Positions 1 to 9,000 of a stretch of DNA of 64,000 nt are shown here, one piece after another. Each line of letters begins with the position of its first letter. Position 1 is the first letter of the stretch. This stretch comes from Erythrobacter mangrovi. GTDB lineage: Bacteria; Pseudomonadota; Alphaproteobacteria; Sphingomonadales; Sphingomonadaceae. The notes under the pieces are model-generated. The model was not told the origin of the DNA. It did no database searches and saw only the letters and a list, made by a program, of their open reading frames with translations. Where the stretch lies: positions 2,715,289-2,779,288 of the forward strand of contig NZ_CP053921.1 of assembly GCF_013260645.1 (NCBI RefSeq), written 5' to 3'. A program made the translations under genes and the position numbers.

Positions 1-360
1 GCGTGCCACGATGCTGCCTTCCATCCGTCCCACCCAGAGGACCTGGCGATCGCTCGGCACAATCGCGCCTTGCTGGAGACACATGGCTTGCGCTTCGCCC
101 CGCGGGAACTCGCCGATGCTTTCTCGGCAGAGCGAGCGGGGAGTCCGGATACCAGTTTCGGGTATCATGGTGTGTGGCACATGCCTCGCCTCTTGGGCCG
201 TGAAGCATTTTGGCGGATCTACCGCGGGCTCGACGAGCGCACGAGTGTGCGGCAGAATTTCGGAAGCCTGATGCGGCAGCTGGCCACTGGGCGTGGCGGT
301 GCTGAGCGGGCGCTCAGCCTGTTGACAGACAGGCTCCGCGACGCGTTATGGCGAGGGTAA
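1..360 (+). CDS. C-terminal part of a DUF5672-type protein (5' end outside window)
   Basis: The reading frame is open from the first base and ends at the TAA at 358-360, giving 119 residues of a protein that begins before the window. The stretch HGLRFAPRELADAFSAE followed by SFGYHGVWHMPR matches, from memory, the C-terminal part of DUF5672 proteins. Those usually sit among glycosyltransferases in polysaccharide loci and have no assigned reaction. The context fits, since an export lipoprotein gene follows 1 kb downstream. No frameshift is visible in this part. The family call rests on remembered motif similarity only; the reading frame itself is more certain than the name. Confidence 0.6.
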   Translation, partial: ACHDAAFHPSHPEDLAIARHNRALLETHGLRFAPRELADAFSAERAGSPDTSFGYHGVWHMPRLLGREAFWRIYRGLDERTSVRQNFGSLMRQLATGRGGAERALSLLTDRLRDALWRG

Positions 361-423
361 CAACATAACGGATATACACTGCATGGTCTCCCGCTGGTTG
401 AATCGCCACTTTTCCCGGCGCTG

Positions 424-1294
424 GTGCCAAGTCTCAATCTGAACGATGAGGTGACGCGCGTCGGGCTCGAACTACACACACGCGGCTTTGCGGTGTTCAA
501 TTTTCCCGATCCCAATCTTGACCCGCGAATCGACCGGATCACGGCTGCTTTGGCACCCTGCTACGGTGTTGATTTCGCTAATCCCGATAGCGACAAGACA
601 TGCGTCGAACGTCGTATACAGGATGCGTGGCGCTTTAACGAGGGAGTGTAGGCAATCGCTTCGAGCCCCGGCGTAACGGAGTTGCTTGCGAAGCTCTACG
701 GCCGAACTGCCTTCCCTTTCCAAACACTCAATTTCCCAGTCGAGACCCAGCAACGTCCGCATTCCGATATTGTGCATCTTTTTTCGGCCAGCCGGAAAAG
801 TTCATGTGTGGTGTTTGGTTGGCGATGAAGGATGTCACGATTGATGCGGGACCGTTGTTCTACTATCCGGGCTCACACCGCTTGCCGGTCGGCGAGGGGC
901 GGGCACATCACTAGTTTCGGCGCAGAATCCATTTGAGCTCGCCTGGGCGGCGTAGTGCGAGGCTGAAGGCGCGGCGGCAGAAACCTTTCTTGCCCGCAAG
1001 GGCCAAGCGCTGATTTGGTGCGCCAACTTGCCCCAAGGAGGCGGCCTGCTGACTCCTCCCCGGCGTATAAGCTACTGGCATGTGACGCATTCTTACTTCG
1101 AAGACTGCTTGTATTACACCCTCGCCTTTTCTGACGTGGCGCTGGGCGCGCTTGACTTGAAGCAGATCACGGCAATTAGAGACGCCCGAGTACGGCCTAA
1201 TCATTACCATGGTGAGGGGTTTGTGCGAACAAGCTGTTCGGGCTCCGAAGAGGCTTCCGGCCGACGGTCAAGGGCTGGTTTGATCGCTCGTTGA
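424..1294 (+). pseudogene. Broken phytanoyl-CoA dioxygenase (PhyH) family gene
   Basis: Pieces of a single Fe(II)/2-oxoglutarate dioxygenase can be read in order across three frames. Frame 1 from a GTG at 424 contains a TAG at about 649-651, then LNFPVETQQRPHSDIVH, the iron-binding H-x-D region. Frame 3 from about 789 gives KFMCGVWLAMKDVTIDAGP and YYPGSHRLPVGEG. Frame 2 from about 990 gives QALIWCANLPQGGGLL and HVTHSYFEDCLYYTL. There are at least two frameshifts and two in-frame stops. The distal iron ligand also looks lost: the family normally has ANLxHGG, here ANLPQGG. PhyH members in such loci may modify sugars or lipids, but this copy cannot make a full-length enzyme. Confidence 0.75.
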
Positions 1295-1402
1295 GGTATG
1301 GTAGCGCTTGCCGGTGAGGATGTGTTGCGCCTTACTGGTAGAATATTATAGCGGTGCGGGCGCGGCCCCCTCGCGCAGCGTATGTCCTGAGGAAATAACT
1401 TA

Positions 1403-2572
1403 GTGTTTGCTTTTTTTGCTTTCCGTCCGCAACGCTCCCGGCTCCGTTCCGGTGCTGCCCTCGCTGCACTGACGATGCTTCTGGCTGGGTGTGCGGCGAT
1501 CCCCTCAAGCGGGCCGACAGGGGCTCAGGTCAGGTCGCAGGTCATTGACGATATTGGTAATTTGCCGATGAAGTTGGTCGAACTGCGCGACTTCGCTGAC
1601 CTGCCCGCTAGCGCGCTCCCGGCTCCGGTCTTTGCCGAAAACTACACGCCGCCAGCGCCAACTGAGCTTGTTGGCCCGGGCGACGTGCTTGAGATTGCCT
1701 TATATGAAACGGGCGTGACGCTGTTCGGCGGGGCCGCGGGTTCTGTTGTGGCCGCGGCGCCTTCCGGCATCGATCCCACTGTACGTAGCCAGCGGTTCCC
1801 GCCGTTCCGTGTAAGTGATACAGGCACGATCAACTTCCCCTTCGTAGGTGAAGTTGCGGTCAATGGCCAGACCACTGACCAGATCGAAGTGTTGCTGCGC
1901 CGACTGTTGCGTGGCAAGTCTCAGAACCCCCAAGTTCTGGTGGCGATTTCCGAAGGACTGACCAATTCAGTCATCATCGGCGGCGACGTGCGGAATCCGG
2001 GCCGACTTGTGCTACCAACCAATCAGGAAAGTCTTTCCGACGTAATTGCGCTTGCTGGGGGCAATACCGGCGAGATCAAGGATATTCTTGTACGGATCCA
2101 GCGCGAGGGCACACTTGGCCAGTTTCGGATGAGCGACATTCTGGCGCAGCCTGAACAGGATATCCGTATCTTCCCTGCCGACCGCATTTTGCTTGTGCGT
2201 GCTCCACAGAGTTTTTCTGTTCTTGGCGCGGCGGGCCGCAGCAACCAGATCGCCTTTCCCGGTCCCAGCCTATCGCTCGCCGAGGCGGTGGCGCTCGCGG
2301 GCGGTTCCAATCCCAACGCTGGCGATCCGCGGGCGATCTTCGTCTTCCGTATCCTCGAAGGGCAAGACGGCGTGGAGGTGCCCACCGTCTTTCACCTCAA
2401 CATGACGGAGGCGAGCAGCTACATCCTCGCACAGCGTTTCGCGATGAGTGACAAGGACGTGCTTTATGTGGGCAATGCCGAGGCGAACCAGCCTACTAAA
2501 CTGGTGCAGATTCTCAGTCAGTTGTTCTACCCGTTGGTGACCCTCGAGAGGGTTCTCAACGGCAATAATTGA
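1403..2572 (+). CDS. Polysaccharide export outer-membrane lipoprotein, Wza/BexD/CtrA type
   Basis: A 389-residue protein starts at GTG 1403, with a GAGGA ribosome-binding sequence about 10 bases upstream. Residues 1-30 form a lipoprotein signal peptide ending in the lipobox LLAGC, so the mature protein is anchored by Cys. The body has the poly_export layout: GPGDVLEIALYETG near residue 90, then two SLBB-type repeats (IIGGDVRNPGRL and VLGAAGRSNQIAFPGP, each followed by LAEAV-like sequence). The family forms the outer-membrane channel through which capsule or exopolysaccharide leaves the cell. It is the first intact gene of the locus; a decayed relative lies at 15.6-16.0 kb. Confidence 0.9.
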   Translation: MFAFFAFRPQRSRLRSGAALAALTMLLAGCAAIPSSGPTGAQVRSQVIDDIGNLPMKLVELRDFADLPASALPAPVFAENYTPPAPTELVGPGDVLEIALYETGVTLFGGAAGSVVAAAPSGIDPTVRSQRFPPFRVSDTGTINFPFVGEVAVNGQTTDQIEVLLRRLLRGKSQNPQVLVAISEGLTNSVIIGGDVRNPGRLVLPTNQESLSDVIALAGGNTGEIKDILVRIQREGTLGQFRMSDILAQPEQDIRIFPADRILLVRAPQSFSVLGAAGRSNQIAFPGPSLSLAEAVALAGGSNPNAGDPRAIFVFRILEGQDGVEVPTVFHLNMTEASSYILAQRFAMSDKDVLYVGNAEANQPTKLVQILSQLFYPLVTLERVLNGNN

Positions 2573-2879
2573 ACCGCATCGGCCGTGCTAGCTAGAGAAA
2601 TCGATGCCCCTCCGGCTAGATGCTCCTTCGCTTGAATGGCGGCGCTGAGCCGGAACTTGATCGGTCGGGGCTGACGATACCTGCCAAGCGTGGATGGAGT
2701 ACTTTGAGGGGCAGTCCTAGGCGATGATGGTCCTTAGTCGCGAGCAAGCGTTCCATCCCTTCGTCACTTAGCAGGTGCTCTTCGCATTGTTTGCACACCC
2801 AGCCATCTTTGTGTGGCGCGAAGTGTTCCCCTGACTGTTACGATGCAGAAGTGGGGTCTTTCTCCTACGTGATTGATGT
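2573..2879. other. Intergenic stretch without a recognisable gene
   Basis: This stretch follows the export gene and precedes the IS3 remnant. A 60-codon minus-strand reading frame (2616-2798) continues open upstream and shows a Cys-x-x-Cys pair (CKQCEEHLL), but there is no start with a ribosome-binding site and no family I recognise. It may be debris left by insertion-element activity. The bases around 2829-2879 are probably the non-coding tail of the IS3 element, because CACGTTGC and AACATCAATCA recur at the end of the second IS3 remnant near 11.54 kb. Confidence 0.5.
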
Positions 2880-3637
2880 TTAGTGGGATGGCAACGTGGC
2901 TGGGGGCCTGCCCCAGACACGTTCGCCGACGGTCTCGACGGGGGTCTTCCCGCCTAGTTTCGAGTGTGGCCTGAGGTTGTTCTAGTCGTGCCGCCAGGCA
3001 GCGAGCACGATCCGGGCGTGAGCCAGCGAGGTGAGCAGCGTCTCATTGAGGCAGTCGTCGCGCAGACAGCCATTGAAGCTTGCCACCAAGCCGTTCTCCA
3101 TTGGCTTGTCCGGTGCGATATAATGCCATTCGACCTTCCGCTCCTGCGACCAGCGCAGAATGGCCGAAGAGGTCAGTTCGCAAGCTACCCGTGCCCTGAC
3201 AGCAATGTATCGGCCACCAGCACCAGGCGTTCCCGCGAGAAGTCGTCGACCACGTTCAGGATGTGGAAGGGCCGACTGCAAATCAGGCTGTCGGAGACGA
3301 AGTCGAGTGACCAACGTTGGTTCGGACCATTCGGCAGCACCATTGGTTTGCGTGCCCTCGGTGCCCGTTTGCGATCACCACGGCGCAGGTCCTGCACTTC
3401 GCCGGTGGTGGCAGCACGAGCAGTGTCGCCAGCGGAGCGACGCATGCCGGCTTCCATGAAGTCCTTGGACCAGGTGCAATACAAGCTCTGAGCGATACCC
3501 TCCTTGCGACACAGCTCGGCGATGCTGTCCTCGCCACGCAGGCCATCCAGCTCGATGAGGATCTTGTCTTCGGCCGAGAAATTGCGACGGCTCTGTCTCC
3601 GGATGTCCTTCACCGCCTGCTCAGCAGGGGCCTTCGC
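2880..3637 (-). pseudogene. IS3-family transposase remnant (orfA joined to orfB, degenerate)
   Basis: Read on the minus strand, residues from about 3637 give an orfA helix-turn-helix region (EDKILIELDGLRGEDSIAEL, CRKEGIAQSLYCTWSKDF). This runs straight into the middle of orfB (RKPMVLPNGPNQRWSLDFVS), so the end of orfA and the start of orfB are deleted. After a frameshift near 3190 the integrase core continues (ILRWSQERKVEWHYIAPDKP, FNGCLRDDCLNETLL). It then meets a TAG inside AAWRHD*NNLRPHS before the natural stop at 2880-2882. The catalytic Glu of the usual GFVESFNG motif has become Ala (GLVASFNG). The element is inactive. Confidence 0.85.
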
Positions 3638-3652
3638 AGGCGATCTTTCTTC

Positions 3653-3713
3653 AAGGAGTGTTGGGGCTTCGTCGTAGTGACGAAGGGACGAAGATGAGGC
3701 CCCAACACTCCTT
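3653..3713. repeat. 61-bp inverted repeat with perfect 15-bp outer arms
   Basis: The outer arms AAGGAGTGTTGGGGC (3653-3667) and GCCCCAACACTCCTT (3699-3713) are exact reverse complements. The 31-base middle also contains CTTCGTC facing two copies of GACGAAG, so a longer hairpin can form. It lies exactly between the IS3 remnant on one side and the IS481 remnant on the other. The likeliest reading is a pair of insertion-element ends brought together, or the terminal repeats of a collapsed element. A strong hairpin acting as a terminator is possible, but no T-run follows. Confidence 0.7.
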
Positions 3714-3754
3714 AAATCACAACCTCAAATCTGTGCCATTAGTGCTGACGGGGC

Positions 3755-4070
3755 ACAGCCTCCGAATATGCCTGCGCCAGGAACCACATCGGTCGCCGGA
3801 CGACCAAGCCAAGACATCCATGAATCAACGGCGACGTCGAGCGGATGGACCCGACGATCAAGGAAGCAACGGTAAATCGCTTCTACTACGAAACGCACGA
3901 TCACCTGCGAGAGCGCGTCGCCAACTTCGTCGCAACCCACAACGCCTAGAACTTTGCAAAGCGGCTCAAACCCCTCCATGACCTCACGCCATACAAATAG
4001 ATCTGCAAATGCTGAACCAAGGAACCCCAGCAGTTATTATCAATCCCGCACCATCAAATCCCTGGACCAA
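3755..4070 (+). pseudogene. IS481-family transposase remnant, C-terminal part
   Basis: One plus-strand frame gives EYACARNHIGRRTTKPRHP, then a stop, INGDVERMDPTIKEATVNRF, YYETHDHLRERVANFVATHN, another stop, then NFAKRLKPLHDLTPYK, another stop and ICKC. This tracks the C-terminal third of IS481-type DDE transposases (VERMNRTIKEATVKRFHY, NFARRLKTLxGLTPYEFICK). Three in-frame stops make it inactive, and the N-terminal two thirds are missing. It abuts the palindrome at 3653-3713. With the IS3 remnant it shows repeated insertion at the left edge of the low-GC block. Confidence 0.75.
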
Positions 4071-4169
4071 ACTGGTGGTGGGTAGAGGAATTATGTCCCG
4101 TGTGCCTTGAGGGTCGCGCTGGCCATTTCGCTCTTTTGGCTGAACAGGTTGCCGAGGGTCGCCGCTGCG

Positions 4170-4296
4170 CGCAGGTAGACTTGGCTTGGCGGGCGCCAGC
4201 GAACCCGTTGGTGTCTGACGCTGCGCAAGGATAACCGCTCTTCGCAATCGGTCCGTAAATTTGTGACCGAAGATCCGATGAATACGCTCTACCCAC
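4170..4296 (-). pseudogene. Possible IS630-like transposase N-terminal scrap
   Basis: The minus-strand start at 4296 reads MGRAYSSDLRSQIYGPIAKS, which resembles the first helix of IS630-type transposases (MGxAYSxDLRxRV). The similarity fades after about 20 residues. The frame then continues into unrelated low-complexity sequence facing the IS481 remnant. If the call is right, three different IS families left scars within 1.5 kb. It could also be a chance resemblance. The rest of 4070-4396 shows nothing else I can support. Confidence 0.3.
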
Positions 4297-4414
4297 GGCT
4301 CACCTCCAATGCGCCTGCATCACAAAATAGAACCCACAGGAATCCTTCGATTCACGTTGTCCGCAGAACGCTCTAGAGGTTGCCAATGCTTCCGTCGTGG
4401 CTAGAAGAGGCCCC

Positions 4415-6037
4415 ATGATTCAGAACAGTTTGGCACGCAAGCCTCGCCCGCGCGAACGTATCGGGGTGCTTATCCTAGGTATGCACCGCTCGGGGACGAG
4501 CGCTCTCTCCCGCGTATTCAGCTTGCTGGGATGCGATTTGCCAAAGACACTCATGAGTGGCGGTGAAACCAACGAAACCGGTCACTGGGAATCATTGCCC
4601 ATATCGCAGATGGACGATGAGCTGCTGAGCTCGGCTGGTACTCAATGGTGGGACTGGTTGCCGGTCAATCCTGGCTGGTACTCTTCTCCTCGCGTTGCCG
4701 AATTCAAGGAAAAAGCGCTTACTTTGTTGGAGGACGAATTCGGTAGCTCACCGCTCTTCGTACTCAAGGATCCACGCATTTGCCGCATTGCGCCATTTTG
4801 GCTGGACGTGCTTGATGAAGCCGGAGTTAAGCCTGCTGTCGTCATACCAGTGCGAAATCCGCTGGAGGTTGCCGATTCTTTGGCAAACCGCGACGGCTTT
4901 AATCCCGCACTCGGCCATTTGCTTTGGTTGAGGCACGTGCTTGATGCAGAGGCTGCAACACGCGGGATGCCGCGGCTTCATACTTCATACGAGGGGATGC
5001 TCGCCGGTTGGCCCGGCCTTGTCGCGGCAACACAGGCGGCTCTGGGCATTAGTTGGCCCAGGCTGTCGCCACTGGTGAGCAGCGAGATCGATCAATCCCT
5101 CAGCGATCGTCTGCGTCACCACCGGCATTCTGCCAAAAGCGTATCGGACAACCCCTTACTCTCAGCTTGGTTGCGTGAGAGCTATGCGATTTTTCTGCGT
5201 TGGGCTGAGGAAGGTGAGCGGGAGGAAGATTATGCTGTGTTGGACCGTATCCGCACAGACTTTGACGGTGCGGCACCAGCATTCGCTCGTCTGGTGGCGG
5301 TCGGCCAGCATGCTGAACGGAAGCTCAACACTGTCGAATCCAGCCTTCAGGATGCCGAATCCCGTTGCGAAAAGGTGACCGAACAACTCGGGGGTGTGCG
5401 ATCAGCTTTAGACAAGACCCAAGCGGAACTGGACAATCTTCGATCTGAGGCCAACGAGTTGCAAGGCCAGCTCTCTCACACCCAGAGCGCATTGGCTCAG
5501 CGTAGCGCTGAGGCAGATGAGTTGTCGTCGGCACTTGCGATGGCCCGAGCGGAGATTGAAGGTGCTGAACGACGGGTAGCAGAAGCCGAAAATACTCGAC
5601 GCGCGGAGACTGATGCCGCTGAGGAGAGAGCAAGAGAGGCTGAAGCTGCGTATCGCAAGGACATCGAACGGCTAGACGGGGAACTTCAGCGCGAACGATC
5701 GCGCATTTCCGATAGGTTCAAAGAGATTGCGACGTTGACCCGGCTTCTGAGTGAGAAGGAGAGGGCTGAAATCTCCGCTGCGGAGGAGACCGCTTGGCTG
5801 AGGAATGTGTCTGGTGTCCTTTTGAGTGGTTTCGGACCGAAATCAGTAAGTGGCTGGTTCCTAACTCTACTGCCGGGAAAATTTAGAGCAGCGAGAAGAC
5901 GGCGGCTACTAAAAGAAAAAGGGCTATTCGATGCAGAAGCGTACCTAATCGCCAACCCTGACGTGGCGGAAGCCGGGCTTGATGCACTGACGCACTATAT
6001 TCTGCACGGCATGGGCGAAGGGCGTCAACTTCGTTGA
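4415..6037 (+). CDS. Sulfotransferase with long coiled coil and C-terminal NPDV-type motif
   Basis: The ATG at 4415 is chosen because GAAGAGG lies five bases upstream; a GTG at 4397 is in frame but lacks such a site. The N-terminal third is a P-loop sulfotransferase: VLILGMHRSGTSALSRVF carries the 5'-phosphosulfate-binding P-loop, and VVIPVRNPLEVADSL the 3'-phosphate loop. About 170 residues of heptad-rich coiled coil follow (roughly 300-470), probably for oligomerisation or tethering. The last 40 residues (YLIANPDVAEAGLDALTHYI) carry a motif also present at the start of the next gene. The likely role is sulfation of a cell-surface glycan. The product is cytoplasmic, with no signal peptide. 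Confidence 0.8.
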   Translation: MIQNSLARKPRPRERIGVLILGMHRSGTSALSRVFSLLGCDLPKTLMSGGETNETGHWESLPISQMDDELLSSAGTQWWDWLPVNPGWYSSPRVAEFKEKALTLLEDEFGSSPLFVLKDPRICRIAPFWLDVLDEAGVKPAVVIPVRNPLEVADSLANRDGFNPALGHLLWLRHVLDAEAATRGMPRLHTSYEGMLAGWPGLVAATQAALGISWPRLSPLVSSEIDQSLSDRLRHHRHSAKSVSDNPLLSAWLRESYAIFLRWAEEGEREEDYAVLDRIRTDFDGAAPAFARLVAVGQHAERKLNTVESSLQDAESRCEKVTEQLGGVRSALDKTQAELDNLRSEANELQGQLSHTQSALAQRSAEADELSSALAMARAEIEGAERRVAEAENTRRAETDAAEERAREAEAAYRKDIERLDGELQRERSRISDRFKEIATLTRLLSEKERAEISAAEETAWLRNVSGVLLSGFGPKSVSGWFLTLLPGKFRAARRRRLLKEKGLFDAEAYLIANPDVAEAGLDALTHYILHGMGEGRQLR

Positions 6038-6091
6038 ATTAAGGCGTCAAGCGCCTCGAGTGAATATGGAAAGTCAGGGACCTAGTCGAGC

Positions 6092-9000
6092 ATGAAGAGC
6101 ATTCGTAACGGGGATCAAGAAGTTGTGCTTGGTGCGGGTTCATTCGATGAAGAATGGTATGTTGAGCAATACCCGGATGTGAAGATGCTCGGCATGGACC
6201 CGCTCGAGCACTATTTGTGGATCGGCTCGAAAATCGGCAGACTACCATCGCCTCAAAAGACAGCTCGTCTTCAAGCGGATCGGATAATCTGCGAAGATTC
6301 TGGGTCGGGGCTTCCTGATCTTTTTCTGCTCCGTGCGAAACCACCCGTGAGCCAACGCGCCCTTGTCATATGGTCCGACGATGAGGCTGCTGCTCAGAAT
6401 ATGATCAGTTCCCTGCACCCGTTGCAGACGGACTTGGACGTGGTGCTCATAACGCACGAGAGGAATCTCGCATCGCGACTGGCGCTTCATGTTCCGCCAG
6501 AGGTCAACTACGTCGGTGCGGTTTACGGGCACAAAGTTTGCGCATGGCAGGCATTCTTCCATCTGGTGAATTCCGGTGCTTTCGCGCACTATGCAACGGT
6601 ATCTTGGGCGGGTTTCTTTGGCGATATAAATGAAGGTTGCCCTAGCTCGATCGGGAGGCAACCTGCCGAATGGGCAACCCAGTCGGGTCTATATGCATCG
6701 TCCTTTCAAGTCCTTCCGGAAGAACTAAGGGCCGGCACATATGCCGCAATGAGCACCTTCATGGGACGAGTTGGCCGAAAGAGGCCCGACGAAGTGGATG
6801 GCTGTCCGTTTGGTAGCGTGGTCGTGACACACCCGCTCATCCTGAAGCAAATTCCCGCATATCGCATTCAGCCCGCAGAGATCGCCGGCGATCGTTCTGG
6901 ACAATGGCTCGCCTCTGCGGTGCTGGCCGCTATATGCTCTGAGGCCGGATTAGAACGGTCAACGCATGGCCAAAATGGCGCATTGGCGGTCCAGAAGGGG
7001 CCCGAGTTTAAGGCTATCGCTTTCTATCTGCCTCAGTTTCATCCCATCAATGAGAACGATCGATGGTGGGGCAAGGGATTTACCGAATGGACCAACGTAG
7101 CGAAAGCGCGTCCGATGTTTCGTTCCCATTTTCAGCCGAATCTTCCGGCGGATCTGGGATTCTACGACTTAAGAACACCTGAGACGCAGGAAGCGCAGGC
7201 CGACTTGGCCAGCGAGTTCGGAATACATGGCTTTTGCTATTATTATTACTGGTTTGCGGGGCGGAAATTACTGAACCGTCCTATTGAACAAATGTTGAAT
7301 TCTAGCAGCCCGAAATTTCCCTTTTGCGTATGTTGGGCGAACGAAAACTGGTCCCGCAATTGGGACGGCCAGAACAGGCACGTTCTACTTGAGCAGTCTT
7401 ATTCTCTTGAATCGAACCGGGCACTAATCGGTGAATTCATAGAGATGATGAAGGATTCACGTTACATTCGGCACAACGGAAAACCAGTTCTTCTCGTGTA
7501 TCGCATCCAGGTAATCCCAAACTGGCTTGAGACCGCGTCAATGTGGCGAGAAGAATGTCGGCAATCAGGCCTTGGCGACATACATCTGTGTGCGGTTCGC
7601 TTTGGGTTAGAAGAGCTCGATGGACAGCCCTCCGACTTTGGGGTGGATTCTTTCGTTCTGTTCCCTCCGCACGAGACAAAGAGAGTAGATGTTAAGTCTG
7701 AAGTGCTCGACCTGGCTCCGGATTTTCATGGCACGATATTCAGTTATGATGCCGTCGTCGACGGCGACTTGGAACGGTTTGAAGCCGGCTACCCATGGCC
7801 CGTGCACAGAGGAGCCATGCTTGGATGGGATAACACTGCCCGACGTCAGTACGACTCCCGGATTTTTGTGGGAGCGACTCCTGCGCGCTTCCACTACTGG
7901 CTGAAGGGAATTGTTGAGCAAGAACGGCTGCATAACCAGAATTCAGAAAGTCTTGTCTTTATCAATGCGTGGAATGAGTGGGCAGAGGGTACCACGCTAG
8001 AACCTTCCGTACGGTTCGGGCGAGGATATTTGGAAGCGGTTCGATCGGTGCTGGGGCGACCTGAAGTCAAGCGATTGGATACGGTTGCTGCACGGGTCAT
8101 AGACAGTTCGCCAAGACCCAGTCGGTCCGGTTCCCCGCGATGGTTCGATGGGAATATCGAGAGGATTTCAGGGGCACCGACAGTCTTGGTCTGTGCACAT
8201 GTGGTGAGCGATAAGCTCTTTGGTGGTGAGCGCAGCTTCCTTGATGTGTTGGACGCACTTAACCAGTTGCACCTCAACGTAGTGGTGGTTCTCCCAAGTG
8301 GTAATCACCGAGAGTATATTAACCTTGTTCAAGGAAAATCCATCGGAGTTGCCATAGTCACGTATCGTCAGTGGGCCAGCGGTCGGTTGCCTGATGAAGA
8401 TATCATCGCAGAATTGTCAGAACTGATTGAGAGTCAAAGCATAGATTTAGTGTATGCTAATACTATCGTTCTTCTAGAACCTTTAATTGCTGCTCGTCGT
8501 AAGGAATGTCGAACCGTTGTGCATGCTAGGGAACTTATAGATCGCGATGAGCACCTCATAAAACAAATTGGTATGCGTCCGGAAGAAATTGTCCGCGAAG
8601 TCTGGGCGCGCGCCGATTTCGTCGTCGCAAATTCTTTGGCCACGCATGATTTGTTCTTTAAAAAGGGTAGGACTTTTTGTGCCCCTAACGTCGTTGATGC
8701 TAGCGGGTTTGATATGCTCAACGAAGCATCCGGCGAAATCGTGTTCGGAATCATCAGCAGCAACATACCCAAGAAGGGAATTGCCGATTTCATTGATGTG
8801 GCGTGGCGCTGCCAAGAAACGGTGCCAAACGCAAAATTCTTCGTTTTTGGTCCTGAGAACGAATATGTTGAGGAGTGGAAGAAGGAAGGCCTTCCCTCGA
8901 ATCTAACGTTCAGAGGTTATTCTTCTAACCCCGCTGACGCGCTGGCTCAGATCAATGTGCTACTAAGCCTGTCACATTTTGCGGAGTCATTCGGTCGAAC

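Noticed and set aside
2616..2798. 60-codon minus-strand frame with a CxxC
   Set aside because: It has no credible start or family and lies in IS debris, so it is described only as part of the intergenic region.
3725..4247. Minus-strand frames of 84-87 codons across the IS481 remnant
   Set aside because: The plus strand clearly carries the transposase fragment. The minus frames are shadows, though one (ending at about 4095) reads smoothly enough to be worth a search.
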